Origin: Pollenia angustigena
Lineage: Eukaryota > Arthropoda > Insecta > Diptera > Polleniidae
Length of the DNA: 64,000 nt
Assembly: GCA_930367215.1 (NCBI GenBank)
Contig: OV884059.1
Location: 235,289,803-235,353,802, forward strand
Direction of reading: 5' to 3'
This document shows, piece by piece, positions 1 through 11,550 of the stretch (position 1 is the first letter of the stretch; the number at the start of each line of letters is the position of its first letter). The notes beneath the pieces were generated by a model. That model was not told the DNA's origin. It did no database searches and saw nothing but the letters and a program-made list of their open reading frames with translations. A program made the translations under genes and the position numbers.

Positions 1-60
1 ATTCGGCTGTGCCGAATCTTATATACCCTTCACCATTGTGCGAGCAGAATACAGAGCAAC
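1..60 (-). repeat. 3' tail of a Helentron-like dispersed repeat
   Basis: The window opens with the reverse complement of the tail seen at 63016-63079. The short hairpin ATTCGGCTGTGCCGAAT is followed by CTTATATACCCTTCACC and by GAATACAGAGCAACTAG. A terminal hairpin a few bases before the element end is typical of Helitron/Helentron 3' ends, so I infer that class. The element continues outside the window. No coding content. Confidence 0.55.
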
Positions 61-635
61 TAGACAAAAACTAACTTGCATATTAAGCCGACGATATTTT
101 TTATATACATCATATAATAAATTTAACTTATTAACAATTTCACCAAAAGTATTTCACTAAAACGAATTATTACTTTAACTTCCAGTTAACAATATGTTTT
201 TGACTGTTATAACTGATAGTTAATTATAACTAACGTGTATAATTGGCCGTTAGTTATGAAAGATTAGATTCTAGATCCTATTTTTTTATAAACAAACATT
301 AAAAATTTTTATTTTTACTGCCTTTATTTAACTAGTATATGCTTTTTAAACTTACATGCATAATATGTATTTCAATACATTGTTCTTAAATTTTAAAATA
401 AACGTAAATTACTAATATCATAAATTTACATTTTAAGTCTTAATCAAGTATAAATTAAAATTAAAAAAGGTATTTTGCTTAAAGAATTAAAGACGGAACA
501 GAAACAAAATATCTATTAACAGAAAAATAAAAACATTTGTTTTTGGTACCAGGAGAATTCCGTTTGACTTAAACAGACACGTAACTAAAATAAAATTAAT
601 GCAAGTTTTTGGAATCACTTTTAACCATACTTTAT
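61..635. other. AT-rich spacer downstream of Cdk5
   Basis: No open frame with recognisable protein content. The stretch is very AT-rich. It should contain the Cdk5 3' untranslated region, because Cdk5 ends at 636 on the minus strand. No clear gene or repeat boundary is visible. Confidence 0.5.
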
Positions 636-2032
<1,397 letters not shown>

Positions 2033-2034
2033 CT

Positions 2035-2310
2035 CAATTTTCAAGTTTTTTGGAATTCCGTCGTAAAAAAATTAAAAAATAGTGCTGCCAGACACATATA
2101 AATTCAAAAAATTAATGGAATAGAAACAATATAATACACTGAAAATAAAATATGTATTTTAACAAATATAATATGGGAGAAGAAAATTTATACAACTTTT
2201 AGATACGGTAAAGCATTTTATAAGAATAATATACGTAAAAAGAAAAATATAACAATATATAAATATTAAATAAATAAGACTAATTTAAAGTTAAAAAAAC
2301 GTGCCGAAAG
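2035..2310. other. AT-rich intronic sequence upstream of the Cdk5 exon
   Basis: Low-complexity AT-rich DNA between the Cdk5 acceptor and the tandem array. No further kinase exon and no recognisable protein are visible. The acceptor side reads AAAATTGAG just before the exon. Confidence 0.5.
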
Positions 2311-3171
2311 AAACATATAAATTTACAGATTTTATTCAACTAACAACTTTTTGGAAAATTTTTGAATTTTTTTACTTTAATACAGAACGCCCCCTAAACT
2401 GTTAATTTCCCGAAAGTGACAGCTGGTGGCTTTTATAGCCCTGGTTGAGGGCTTTCGAATTCACTTATCAGATTTGAGAAACATATAAATTTACAGATTT
2501 TATTCAACTAACAACTTTTTGGAGAATTTTTGAATTTTTTTACTTTAATACAGAACGCCCCCTAAACTGTTAATTTCCCGAAAGTGACAGCTGGTGGCTT
2601 TTATAGCCCTGGTTGAGGGCTTTCGAATTCACTTATCAGATTTGAGAAACATATAAATTTACAGATTTTATTCAACTAACAACTTTTTGGAAAATTTTTG
2701 AATTTTTTTACTTTAATACATAACGCCCCCTAAACTGTTAATTTCCCGAAAGTGACAGCTGGTGGCTTTTATAGCCCTGGTTGAGGGCTTTCGAATTCAC
2801 TTATCAGATTTGAGAAACATATAAATTTACAGATTTTATTCAACTAACAACTTTTTGGAAAATTTTTGAATTTTTTTACTTTAATACAGAACGCCCCCTA
2901 AACTGTTAATTTCCCGAAAGTGGCAGCTGGTGGCTTTTATAGCCCTGGTTGAGGGCTTTCGAATTCACTTATCGATTTTATTCAAATAACAACTTTTTGG
3001 AAAATTTTTGAATTTTTTTACTTTAATACAGAACGCCCCCTAAACTGTTAATTTCCCGAAAGTGACAGCTGGTGGCTTTTATAGCCCTGGTTGAGGGCTT
3101 TCGAATTCACTTATCAGGTTTGAGAAACATATAAATTTACAGATTTTATTCAACTAACAACTTTTTGGAAA
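2311..3171. repeat. Tandem array of a 168-bp unit
   Basis: The marker AAACATATAAATTTACAG starts at 2311, 2479, 2647, 2815 and 3125, giving an exact 168-bp period. The fifth unit (from about 2974) has lost 26 bp, which explains the short step. Units are nearly identical, with single-base changes such as GACAGCTGG to GGCAGCTGG. A sixth partial unit ends near 3171. Each unit carries CCCGAAAGTGACAGCTGGTG and a GC-richer AGCCCTGGTTGAGGGCT hairpin. No ORF. It is a young satellite-like array within or next to the Cdk5 intron. Confidence 0.95.
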
Positions 3172-3395
3172 ACTTTTCAAACATTATAAGCCGCAAAGTT
3201 TTAAGATTTTTTTCATATTTTTATTAATTTCTTTACTTTTTATGGTTATTATAGCAATCGTAATGTTTCCCGATATATTTCTGGTTGTATTGTTATTGTT
3301 TGTCGCACACGTGTTGTTGTTTTCAAAACAATAACAATACCACGTGTTTAACATAAACAAAATATTGATTTTGCGGTTGATTTCAAATATTGATT
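3172..3395. other. AT-rich segment between array and nested repeats
   Basis: No gene recognised. It contains an inverted pair around CACGTGTT / AACACGTGG near 3308-3345. The transition into the fold-back family resembling 49004-49261 begins near 3395. Confidence 0.3.
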
Positions 3396-3471
3396 TGTTC
3401 ACACGCGTGCTTTTTATTGTTTTTTTGCGATACGAACTGTCAAACAGCAAAGGGGTCGAAAGTCTGGGTTC

Positions 3472-3604
3472 ACACTATGAAAGTTTTCTTTCAGAAAGTC
3501 TGAGTTTATAGGTGAGAGAGGAGAAAGGAAAAGCATGTTCTCTTCCCCTCTCACCAATAAAATCAGACTTTCTGAAAGAAAACTTTCATAGTGTGATCCC
3601 AGAC
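3472..3604. mobile_element. 133-bp fold-back MITE, GTCTGGG termini
   Basis: Almost the whole element is an inverted repeat: GTCTGGGTTCACACTATG at one end and CATAGTGTGATCCCAGAC at the other, with CTTTCAGAAAGTCTGA arms and a short unpaired centre. AAA flanks both sides (3469-3471 and 3605-3607) as a three-base target duplication, and the related locus at 49 kb shows the undisrupted GAAAAGAGAC. A second copy lies at 19220-19361. Confidence 0.85.
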
Positions 3605-4323
3605 AAAAGAGACAAAAAACTTGTTTACTTGTTTACTATACAACATTTAGGGTAGCCAGATTTTGAATTCGGAAAAACAGTACATTGGTTATGGAAAAAC
3701 AGTACATTCAAGAAAAAAACAGTACATTTTTTTACGAAACCATAACTAAATATTTACAACTCTTGAAAACCAATATTATAAAGAAATAGACTTCAAACAT
3801 CAACATCAAAGGAAAGATTTACATTTAATGGTATTTCATATACAAAATCACACCATTTGCGTTTATAAAGCATACACCACAAACGAAGCATTTGGCCATT
3901 GTATTATTTTCCAATGTATGTATAATGTTTAAATATCTTAGTTTATATTTAACTTAAAAAACTTATTCATTGATTGGGTTAGTAGAATTTTCTTAAAATT
4001 CTACTACCCTACACCACACACATATTGTCGAACTATCGCATAAATTTCAGAAAATATTTGTTTTTTTCTTTAATTTAAACGGTAGTCATATGTCTTAAAT
4101 AAAAACACGAAAATATATGAAGGATGTGAGCAACTCCTTATTTAATCTGTGTATTTTTGACAAAACAATAGACGCAGTACAAAAATTCTAATTATTTTAA
4201 AACTTTTTTGTTTGCAAAACAACAATTTCTTTAAACTAAATATTTTAAAATAGAGTGTGCAACAAAATTAGGGTCATCGCCACCAGCCTCAACATTTGCA
4301 CCGCGAAATGAAAGAAGACTACT

Positions 4324-4519
4324 CAAGGCGAATTGACTAGAAGGTGAGGTCAACTCTACAACTACAATGCTTCTGTGGTCGGGTTGTCAAAAATATTGCT
4401 AGTAAAAAAAACTGGTTTGTTTACATAAAAAACTAGTTTGTATACAAACTTTGACAAATCGACCACCGAAAAAAACACCATATGTTGACTTGACCCCACC
4501 TTCTAGTCAATTCGCCTTG
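4324..4519. mobile_element. 196-bp fold-back MITE, CAAGGCGAATT termini
   Basis: Inverted termini of about 30 bp: CAAGGCGAATTGACTAG and its complement CTAGTCAATTCGCCTTG. A perfect 9-bp duplication AAGACTACT flanks it (4315-4323 and 4520-4528). Duplications of 8-9 bp suggest a Mutator-like or hAT-related mechanism. Sister copies lie at 16853-17056, and a single end lies at about 49869-49894. Confidence 0.85.
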
Positions 4520-4827
4520 AAGACTACTAGTAGAGCAAATCTGCCAAAAGGTTTTGAAAAATTAGTTCGGGCTCCCGAAATATGGGCCCCTAAAGTTTTT
4601 AAATTTTTTGAAAAGGCGTTTGGTATAAGTCAAAATAAATATACTAAATGTACTTCTGAGCTAAAAAATAATTGTAGATGTCTTCAGTAGAATCGTATTG
4701 CGATTCTTTTCTTAGAATTTATTAACCCTCTAACTCTCATTTTAAGGGGTAATTTTTGCCCTTTTTCCCAACTCTTAAAAAAAAGGATACTAAAACGGCA
4801 CTTATAAGAGTTAAAATGCTCTACCAA

Positions 4828-5011
4828 TATTTTCTGCATCAAATTTCACTAGGGGTCTTCTAAGACCAAAAATTATCAAATGCAAGTAAAACGGATTTTC
4901 GAAATTCCGGGCCTTGTTTTTTTTTAATTTTTCGAAAACCAGTTTTACATACATTGCACGCTTTTTTGGTCTTGGAAGACCGCAAGTGAAATTTGATGCA
5001 GAAAATATTTA
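4828..5011. repeat. Imperfect inverted repeat
   Basis: AATATTTTCTGCATCAAATTTCACT near 4829 pairs with AGTGAAATTTGATGCAGAAAATATT near 4987. The inner arms contain GGTCTTCTAAGACC and GGTCTTGGAAGACC. It is bounded by two copies of TTAACCCTCTAAC (about 4722 and 5021). Probably an old fold-back element inside the hAT-like copy. No coding content. Confidence 0.6.
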
Positions 5012-5472
5012 TAGAATATTTTAACCCTCTAACGTACCATTTTAGTGTAGAAGTTAAAAAAATTACAAAAATTACCCCTTAAAATGTGTTTTATTTAAAA
5101 ACGATTTTTCTTAATATCTTTGTTTTTTGGCCACTAAACTTAAAAATCAGTACAGAAAACAGTAAAAAGTGTAAAAAACAGTACATTTGCGTACTGTTTT
5201 GGGTGTTGTGCATAAAAAGTACAATTGACAAAAATCAGTACATGTACTGCTAAAAACAGTACGTCTGGCAACCCTAACAACATTTGACAGTTTGTATCGC
5301 AAAACAAGCAAATAAAAAATATCCAGCTGGCTTTCCGAGACTACCTGCTATAAATATACCTTGCGTGTGCAATTTACTCAACTCTCCTGACATTAACAGT
5401 GTCCCAAAACCACAAATCTCAAGTAAAAAAATTCACTATACGATTTGTTGTCTGTCGAGCTGCGTAACATAC

Positions 5473-7020
5473 ATATCGTCACCTAAAATGCAAAAGGCCG
5501 TAACTACACTTTATGGTTTTTTTTACAGGAGAAGGAATAAACGTTATAAATTAAAGACTACTTAAAACTTAATATCCAAATTTTAGATTCAAGCTTAGAA
5601 AACAAAGACGGATTTGTTTTTAAAAAGGAAATTAATGGAAAAAAGTACTTTTTAAGAAATGTTAGTTACGGCCTTTTATACTCTATTTTTCTGAAACCAA
5701 AAAGCCGTAACTACAAGAATAAAATTGTGCATAAAATAAAACAAATGCACAGAGCGAAAAAAAACGTTAAAAAACTGTCAACCAGTGGTAATAAATTGAT
5801 AACAAACTGTTGTCAATATTTCGACAACATTTGTTGTTAAATTTTAAACAAAATGTTGTCAAATTGGGCCGTTAGATAAAAAACGTACCATTGTTGTCAA
5901 ATTGATAACACCCTGTTGTCAAATAGGTATCGCCCTGTTGTCATTATTAACAGCGTATACAAGTTATCCCACAATCAACTTTGGTATTCGAAAGTAAAAA
6001 GTGAAAAGTTTCAGTGCTGTGATTAAATTAATAAATAAAAATTTAATAAATAAAATAAAAAAAATTTCTAAAATTTGTTTTTGTTTTCAATTTAATTTTC
6101 TATGCGAACGTTAACGTGTGACATCGTGGGCCTGGCTGTAAAAGTGTGAATTTTTTAAGTATTTTTTTATAAGTATATTATTTAATGTGAAATAAATTAA
6201 TAAATTTAAATTATTCCATTTTTTTACTTGGGTTCAGAATGGGTTATTAAGTACATACTACAATCAGAACAATGTGTTATCGAAAGGACAACCGAATGTT
6301 GTCAATATATTAACGGTGTGTTGTCAAAACTGACAACAGCATGTTGTCGGTATGGTACCATTATGGTGATAATATATAACCAATTTGATGTCATATTGAG
6401 AACAAATGGTGACAAACTGACAACGAGGTGGTTAAAAAACATTGATACCATCCGTTATCAAATTGAACACAAACGTAGTTGGCTCACTTTTGACAACGGA
6501 TGGTGTCAATTTTGGTATTTTTATACCGGATTTTTCCCTCTGTGTGGTTAAGATAAGAAAATAGTGCTTTAAGGACGTAACTAAAAACGTTTTTAGGCAA
6601 GTGATGTCTTTTTGTATCTATTTATTGTAAGTATTTTAAAACAAAACACAAAATTCCTCATAACTATTAAAAAAATTTATTTAATTTATAAATTTAATAC
6701 GAGAAAATAAAATTAAATTAAAGTGGTTAAGAAAAATAATAACGCAATAACACACATTGAAAGAGAATCAAAGGCAACTTTGTTTTGATTTTTTTCTTGT
6801 TTTTTTTTTGGAAAAATGTAGTTACGGCTTTTTGGTTTATGAAATTGTTAACGTTGCAGTTACGGCCTTTTGTTTTTCGGAAATAAAGTCGTTATTTTTG
6901 GACGTATACATGTAAGATTTTCTGTGTAGATGTGTTTCGGTTAAGCTCGTCATAATCAATCAAAAAGTCAAATTTGAATTTTTGAGTAGTTACGGCCTTT
7001 TGCATTTTAGGTGGCGATAT
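5473..7020. mobile_element. TIR element with repeated GGCCGTAACTAC motifs
   Basis: Ends ATATCGTCACCTAAAATGC and GCATTTTAGGTGGCGATAT form a terminal inverted repeat running into AAAAGGCCGTAACTAC. The motif AAGGCCGTAACTA or its complement recurs at the left (about 5492, 5660, 5702) and right (about 6817, 6856, 6986), so the subterminal zones look like arrays of protein-binding sites. The centre is occupied by another element (5748-6544). No transposase found. Confidence 0.7.
5748..6544. mobile_element. Nested element with clustered TGTTGTC motifs
   Basis: Short termini CACAGAGCGAAAAA and TTTTTCCCTCTGTG. In between, TGTTGTC (or GACAACA and close variants) recurs about every 20-40 bp in two clusters, 5777-5945 and 6265-6505, in both orientations. 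No clear target duplication. A 107-codon frame at 6228-6551 runs across the right cluster and looks like a by-product of the repeats. Confidence 0.55.
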
Positions 7021-7048
7021 ATTAAATTTGATTTGTTGCCTAACATAG

Positions 7049-7181
7049 CGTCTTCACCTGACAATTTTTTGTCATACCAAACGTCAAAGTCTATATAAAA
7101 AAAAACTCGAAAATTTTTGTCAGCGTTTTTTTAATATGCAGTTTGACGTTTGGTATGACAAAAAATTGTCAGGTGAAGACG
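7049..7181. mobile_element. 133-bp fold-back MITE, CGTCTTCACC termini
   Basis: The left arm CGTCTTCACCTGACAATT (through ACGTCAAAG near 7091) is matched perfectly by the right arm AATTGTCAGGTGAAGACG, leaving a loop of about 50 bp. ATA or similar A/T bases flank it, but no duplication can be fixed. Non-coding. Confidence 0.75.
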
Positions 7182-7840
7182 ATATGTAATGTACGGCTAG
7201 ATTGGCATAAAGCCCCTAGTCACGAGACAGAAAATATTGTGTTTTTGTGTCTTTTTCTTCAGTTGCCCTTTTTGCATGTTTGTTTTGATCACGCAATTTG
7301 TGTTGATTGTGACGGCCTGTCTTTACACTTGCCACTTCACTACCAAAAAACGCTTTTTTTCTCTTTCTTCGAAAGATGCCCTCACAAATGATTTGGGCAT
7401 TTTTCTTACGTCACTTTTTCATCTCTGTATGCTTTGTGCTTCTATGTGCGGTAAAAATTCCAAATTATACACTTTGGGGCATGGTGGAATAAGCAGGTGG
7501 CATCATTACGGCAACAAAAACAACATTACAACAAAAATGGAAATTATATCACCGTTTACGTCAAAAAATACTTTAAACAAAAATCAATGCGTGCCGCTGA
7601 ACGTGATGAAATAAATACATTTTTAGCCAATTTTTATTTAATTATGGTCAATATCTTATTTATTTTAATTTAAAATTATCAAAAACTTTAATAAAATACA
7701 ATAATCACAGCATAAAACGTGGACTTTTTGTAAACATAAACAAAACTTTGACATAAACCTAGACAAATATGCAAGAGCAAAAAATCGTCATCTGGCGTAG
7801 TGCTGCCACCTGTTTATTTCACCATGTTTAAAATGTTATA
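7182..7840. other. Intergenic sequence, no gene recognised
   Basis: Contains an open 125-codon plus-strand frame (7237-7614), rich in Cys and Phe at the start, with no recognisable domain and no support from neighbours. I treat it as chance coding in repeat DNA. The rest is AT-rich. Confidence 0.4.
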
Positions 7841-8108
7841 ACCAAGGTCTATCCAATAGGTCTGCGCAAGAAGCCAGATGTTTACTTGGTTTATTCCTCA
7901 ACGATGTCAAAAGTTGTTTACATTTTTCTTATACATGTGCATTTTTGTTTACGTTTTCGGTTTTTTGCCACACAAATCACATTTTTCCTTTTGTTTTCCC
8001 TATGTAGTAGTAAGATTTTGACAACGGCGGGGAATTTTACACAAACAAAATGCCTGTTGTTTTTGTATTGTTGTAGAAGTAAGCAGACCTATTGGATAGG
8101 CCTTGGTT
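7841..8108. mobile_element. 268-bp TIR element, ACCAAGG termini
   Basis: ACCAAGGTCTATCCAATAGG at the left is inverted at the right as CCTATTGGATAGGCCTTGGT, giving about 28 bp of terminal inverted repeat with one mismatch. The interior is AT-rich and non-coding. Flanks are TA-rich, so no duplication is resolved. Confidence 0.7.
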
Positions 8109-8191
8109 AAACCAACGCTTTTATAACTTCAAGTTATAACAGCAAATAATGTCAGTTATAGACGGGAAGTAATGTATGCAAATAAAAGTAC

Positions 8192-8332
8192 AAATATGTT
8201 GGGTATCAATAACAGCGCTAATTTAGCGCTCTTTTTAAAAAAAGCGCTGAGGAAAATATATGCGCCTTTTCGACAGTTAAAAAGCGCTAAATCTAGCGCC
8301 AAAGGCGCTAAACTGGCAACTCTGGACATATG
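8192..8332. mobile_element. AGCGCT-rich short element (hAT-like end)
   Basis: The palindrome AGCGCT or TAGCGC occurs repeatedly on both sides (AGCGCTAATTTAGCGCT near 8213; AAAGCGCTAAATCTAGCGCC near 8280). The right end ACTGGCAACTCTG resembles the GGCAACxCTG terminus of the other hAT-like elements here. Only about 140 bp, non-coding. Confidence 0.45.
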
Positions 8333-8726
8333 CAGCTGTGTGCATGGTGGAATAAACCACACCAGCGGGAAAAAGAAGGAGTACGGAGGCCTTCTAGAAG
8401 GCCTCTGTACCACTTCTTTTGGATAAACAAGGCCTTCTCGCTCCATTCCATACTCATATCTTTTTTACATTCGTTGTCATTGCAGAGAAGGCCTTCCGCT
8501 TTCCTTTCTTTCGCCAGCGCTTCTAAAAGGCATTCAAATAAATGGCTTTTAGAAGCTTTCCAGAGAATGGCTGTTAAAAGGCCTTAGAAAAAAGGTTAAC
8601 TTGAAGGGTTTTTAAGAAAGGTATGTTAAAAGGCCTTTCAGTTAATGGCTCTTAAAAGGCCTTTTAGACCATCCTTCTACAAATGCCTTTGATTAAAGGT
8701 CATATTGAAGGGATATCAGTCTAAAA

Positions 8727-9897
8727 CAGTGATAGCCACTCCATAGGCTCGCGAGTCAGTCAATAATTGTATTTTTCACACAGACACGGTCGGCGATTCA
8801 CATGTATACAACAACTTTGTTCGTTTCAAAACAACAGACTATAATCAGTCCCCAGCGGGAAAAAGAAGGAGTACGGAGGCCTTCCAGAAGGCCTCTGTAC
8901 CCCTTCTTTTGGATAAACAAGGCCTTTTCGCTCCATTCCATACTCATATCTTTTTTACACGCGTTGTCATTGCGGAGAAGGCCTTCCGCTTTCCATTCTT
9001 CCCCAGAGCTTCTTAAAGGCCTTCAAATAAATGGCTCTTAGAAGGCTTTCCAGAGAATGACTTTCAAAAGGCCTTAGCAAAAAGGTTATCTTGAAGGGCT
9101 TTTAAGAAAGGTATGTTAAAAGGCCTTTCAATTACTGGCTCTTAAAAGGCCTTTCAGACCATCCTTCTACAAATGCATTAAAGGTCATATTGAAGGGCTA
9201 TCAGTCTAAAACATTAAGGAATATTTCCTTACAAATGAAATTAGAAGACTGAATAGGCTTCATGTAACGTATGTTTATATATTTTATTAAACTTATTGTG
9301 GTTTAATAACACATGTGATACCTATTTTTTTATTGAAATAATCAAATTTGCTAAACATTGTAAATAAAAGTATACCTATAATAAAAAAAAACTTTTAAGC
9401 ACAAGTACCTATCTTCCTTAATGGACAAAACTCAACTAAAATGATTTACATTATTGTTTTTATTTTGTATTTTAATATGCACCTACTTTGTTACTTTGTT
9501 TTTATAACGGGATCTGAAAAAAACAAAACAAAAAATTTTACTCTTTCTCTTTTCCACTTCAACTAAAATGATTTACAGCATATTTTACTTTGTTTTCGTA
9601 AAGGGATCTGAATTCTTTTGCATTTGCTTGTGCAAAAAAAAAACAAAACAAAAAATGTTACTCCTTCTTTTCTCGCTTCTCATACCAAAGAGCCGAGGCC
9701 TTCTATGAGGCATTCTTTAGCAGTTACGTAAGAATATGAATTAAATCCAAAAATTTTTTAAGCAGGCCTTTAAAAAGGCCTGAAGTAAGAAGGTCTTCTG
9801 AGTTTTCCGGCTGGGTCTCTGCGACCGCACACAAGTACATAATATCATTGTGTGCGTGCGTTCGGGGCTTGGTTAGTTCGGGGCTTGGTTATCACTG
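8727..9897. mobile_element. hAT-like non-autonomous element, 1171 bp
   Basis: Ends are CAGTGATAGCCA and TGGTTATCACTG. The 8-bp target GTCTAAAA is duplicated exactly (8719-8726 and 9898-9905). It contains no transposase. Most of its length is a complete CCCAGCGG element (8851-9815). The remaining hAT sequence is about 125 bp on the left and 82 bp on the right, where CGGGGCTTGGTTAG is repeated. Confidence 0.88.
8851..9815. mobile_element. CCCAGCGG element, inner complete copy
   Basis: Starts CCCAGCGGGAAAAAG and ends TTTTCCGGCTGGG (terminal inverted repeat of about 13 bp). It is nearly identical to the outer copy through GAGTACGGAGGCCTTC and the later CATTAAGGAATATTTCC block. It shows the uninterrupted sequence CATTCTTTAGCAGTTACG, the empty site for the 8.4-kb element. 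Many AGGCCT palindromes. Non-coding. Confidence 0.8.
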
Positions 9898-10439
9898 GTC
9901 TAAAACATTAAGGAATATTTCCTTACAAATGAAATTAGAAGACTGAATAGGTTTTATGTACATATTAGATCTCCAATATAGAAAATGAAACAACACTTAA
10001 CTTTTTATTTTATTAAACTAATTGTAGTTTAATAATACATGTGATATTTTTTTATTGAAATAATCAAATTTTCTAAATATTGTAAAATAATAAAAATAAA
10101 ACTTTTAAGCACAAGTACCTTAATGAACAAAACTCAACTAAAATGACTTACATTATTGTTTTTATTTTGTATTTTAATATGTACTTACTTTGTTACTTTT
10201 TTTTATAACGGGATCTGAATTCTTTCGCTTTGGCGAAAAAAACAAAACAAAAAATTTTACTCTTTCTCTTTTCAACTTCAACAAAAATGACTTAAAACAT
10301 ACTTATGTTACTTTGTTTTTGTAAAGTGATCTGAATTATTTTGCTTTTGCTTGTGCAAAAAAAACAAAACAAAAAATGTTACTTCTTCTTTTATACCAAA
10401 GAGCCGAGGCCTTCTATGAGGCATTCTTTAGTCGCAATT

Positions 10440-11160
10440 TACACTATGGACATTTCTGTGGTTTTCATGGGCAACCGCGTATGTCAATTTTTTTCGATTT
10501 TGAGTTATTGATGCCAAAGTACTTTTTTTTAAATGCTTTTTACATGGTTCTAAAAATTACGATTTTTTTAACGAAACAACAACGTAACTTCTATATATAT
10601 ATATTCAAAATGCGTTCAGCACTTACGAAGTATGTCAACAAGCGTTTGCTTGTTGAAAAATTATTTCTGTTTAAAAAATACAAGAGAACATACGTTGTTA
10701 TTTTTGAAAATATTTGAACATTATTTTTTGATTATTTTTTGAGTTAACAAGAACTTATAATTACTTGTGTGCTTTTTTCATAATTTGCTATCTTTTTTGT
10801 TGTTGATACGATGTTTTTTTTCTTATTCTAAGTGCCGTTACGTTGTTTTTGGATTAAAAAATAATATCGACCCATTTGCGCGAAATTATCGTATATGCCA
10901 ATTTTTTTTAAATTGAGTTTTTGATGCAATCTTGTTCTACATTCAAAGATACGTCGCCTGACAAAATATTGTAGGCGAATTCCACTTCGTTGCTCCAAAA
11001 ATTGAATGTATATTTTCATATTTATATTGCAAGTGATAGCAGAGAAAATTATAAAAATGGCTCTCCTGTAAAATTTGGTTTTTGTAACATACGATTATTT
11101 CGCGCAAAGGGGTCGATATGATTGCTGCATTCTGGTTAGCCTTCATTGAAGTTTGTGCCA
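10440..11160. other. Left part of the 8.4-kb TIR element, no gene
   Basis: Sequence internal to the TIR element. The block CGTATGTCAATTTTTTT..GAGTTATTGATGC (10478-10514) recurs in diverged form at 10890-10927, and GGCTCTCCTGTAAAATTTGG (about 11059) matches the right side near 18650. The 113-codon frame starting at 10376 crosses the element boundary and is not a gene. Confidence 0.5.
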
Positions 11161-11164
11161 TTAT

Positions 11165-11223
11165 ACTTAACACGAAATTATTAATACTATAATGATTATA
11201 GTATTAATAATTTCGTGTTAAGT
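11165..11223. repeat. Perfect 59-bp palindrome
   Basis: Arms of 29 bp (ACTTAACACGAAATTATT.. and its exact complement) around a single central G at 11194. It could form a long hairpin with almost no loop. It lies just upstream of the LINE insertion and is not explained by the surrounding repeats. Confidence 0.9.
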
Positions 11224-11550
11224 GCGTATTTAAGTTGAAATATCATTTCAGTGTATGGTATAATATATAATTTAATAATAAATCTATGATTTTGCGTAAA
11301 ACCTTTTTATAAAAATTAAAATTCCCGGATAGAAAAAGAGATAATTTTCCATAATAATAGTATGTATAATTGTTTTAAAATATGTATATTTTTTTTTTTT
11401 TTCTCATTATTTATTTATTGAATCTTCATACATATATTAAATATGAACTAACAATAATTAATCAAATCTTAACCTAATACGTTATTTTTTGTCCTGCCAG
11501 TGCCAGACAAAAATTTTCTTCATCGCGGGTTCTGTTCACTTTTATAGTGT

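Larger units (their letters stand above)
3648..5276. mobile_element. hAT-like element rich in CAGTACA repeats
   Basis: Termini are TAGGGTAGCCAGA and TCTGGCAACCCTA. The 8-bp target ACAACATT is duplicated at 3640-3647 and 5277-5284, as expected for hAT transposition. Both subterminal zones repeat ACAGTACAT many times. No intact transposase is present. The middle holds a nested fold-back (4324-4519) and an imperfect inverted repeat. A reading near 4530-4690 (FEKLVRAPEIWAPKVFKFFE) could be a transposase relic, but I do not recognise it. Related fragments lie at 45000-45146 and about 46063-46130. Confidence 0.8.
3395..5367 (-). mobile_element. Second copy of the CAAGGTATATTTATAGC fold-back family, split by two insertions
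   Basis: In reverse complement this matches the intact element at 49004-49261 piece by piece: CTTTTTATTG..GATACGAACTGTCAAACAG..GGGG (3395-3468), GAGACAAAAAACTTG (3609-3640) and TTTGACAGTTTGTATCGC..CCAGCTGG..TACCTGCTATAAATATA (5283-5367). The pieces are separated by insertions at 3472-3604 and 3648-5276. The distal terminus before 3395 is not preserved. The 49-kb copy supplies empty sites for both insertions. Confidence 0.75.

Noticed and set aside
2311..3171. Regular repeats resembling a CRISPR-like array
   Set aside because: The 168-bp units are contiguous and alike throughout; there are no unique spacers, and this is a fly genome.
6228..6551. 107-codon Cys/Ile-rich ORF
   Set aside because: Formed by the TGTTGTC motif array; no recognisable domain.
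7237..7614. 125-codon ORF as a host gene
   Set aside because: No domain, no splice context, low-complexity start, surrounded by MITEs.
8156..8446. 96-codon minus-strand ORF
   Set aside because: Covers the AGCGCT element and the start of the CCCAGCGG element; repeat-derived.
10376..10717. 113-codon ORF
   Set aside because: It crosses the boundary of the 8.4-kb TIR element and translates repeat sequence.
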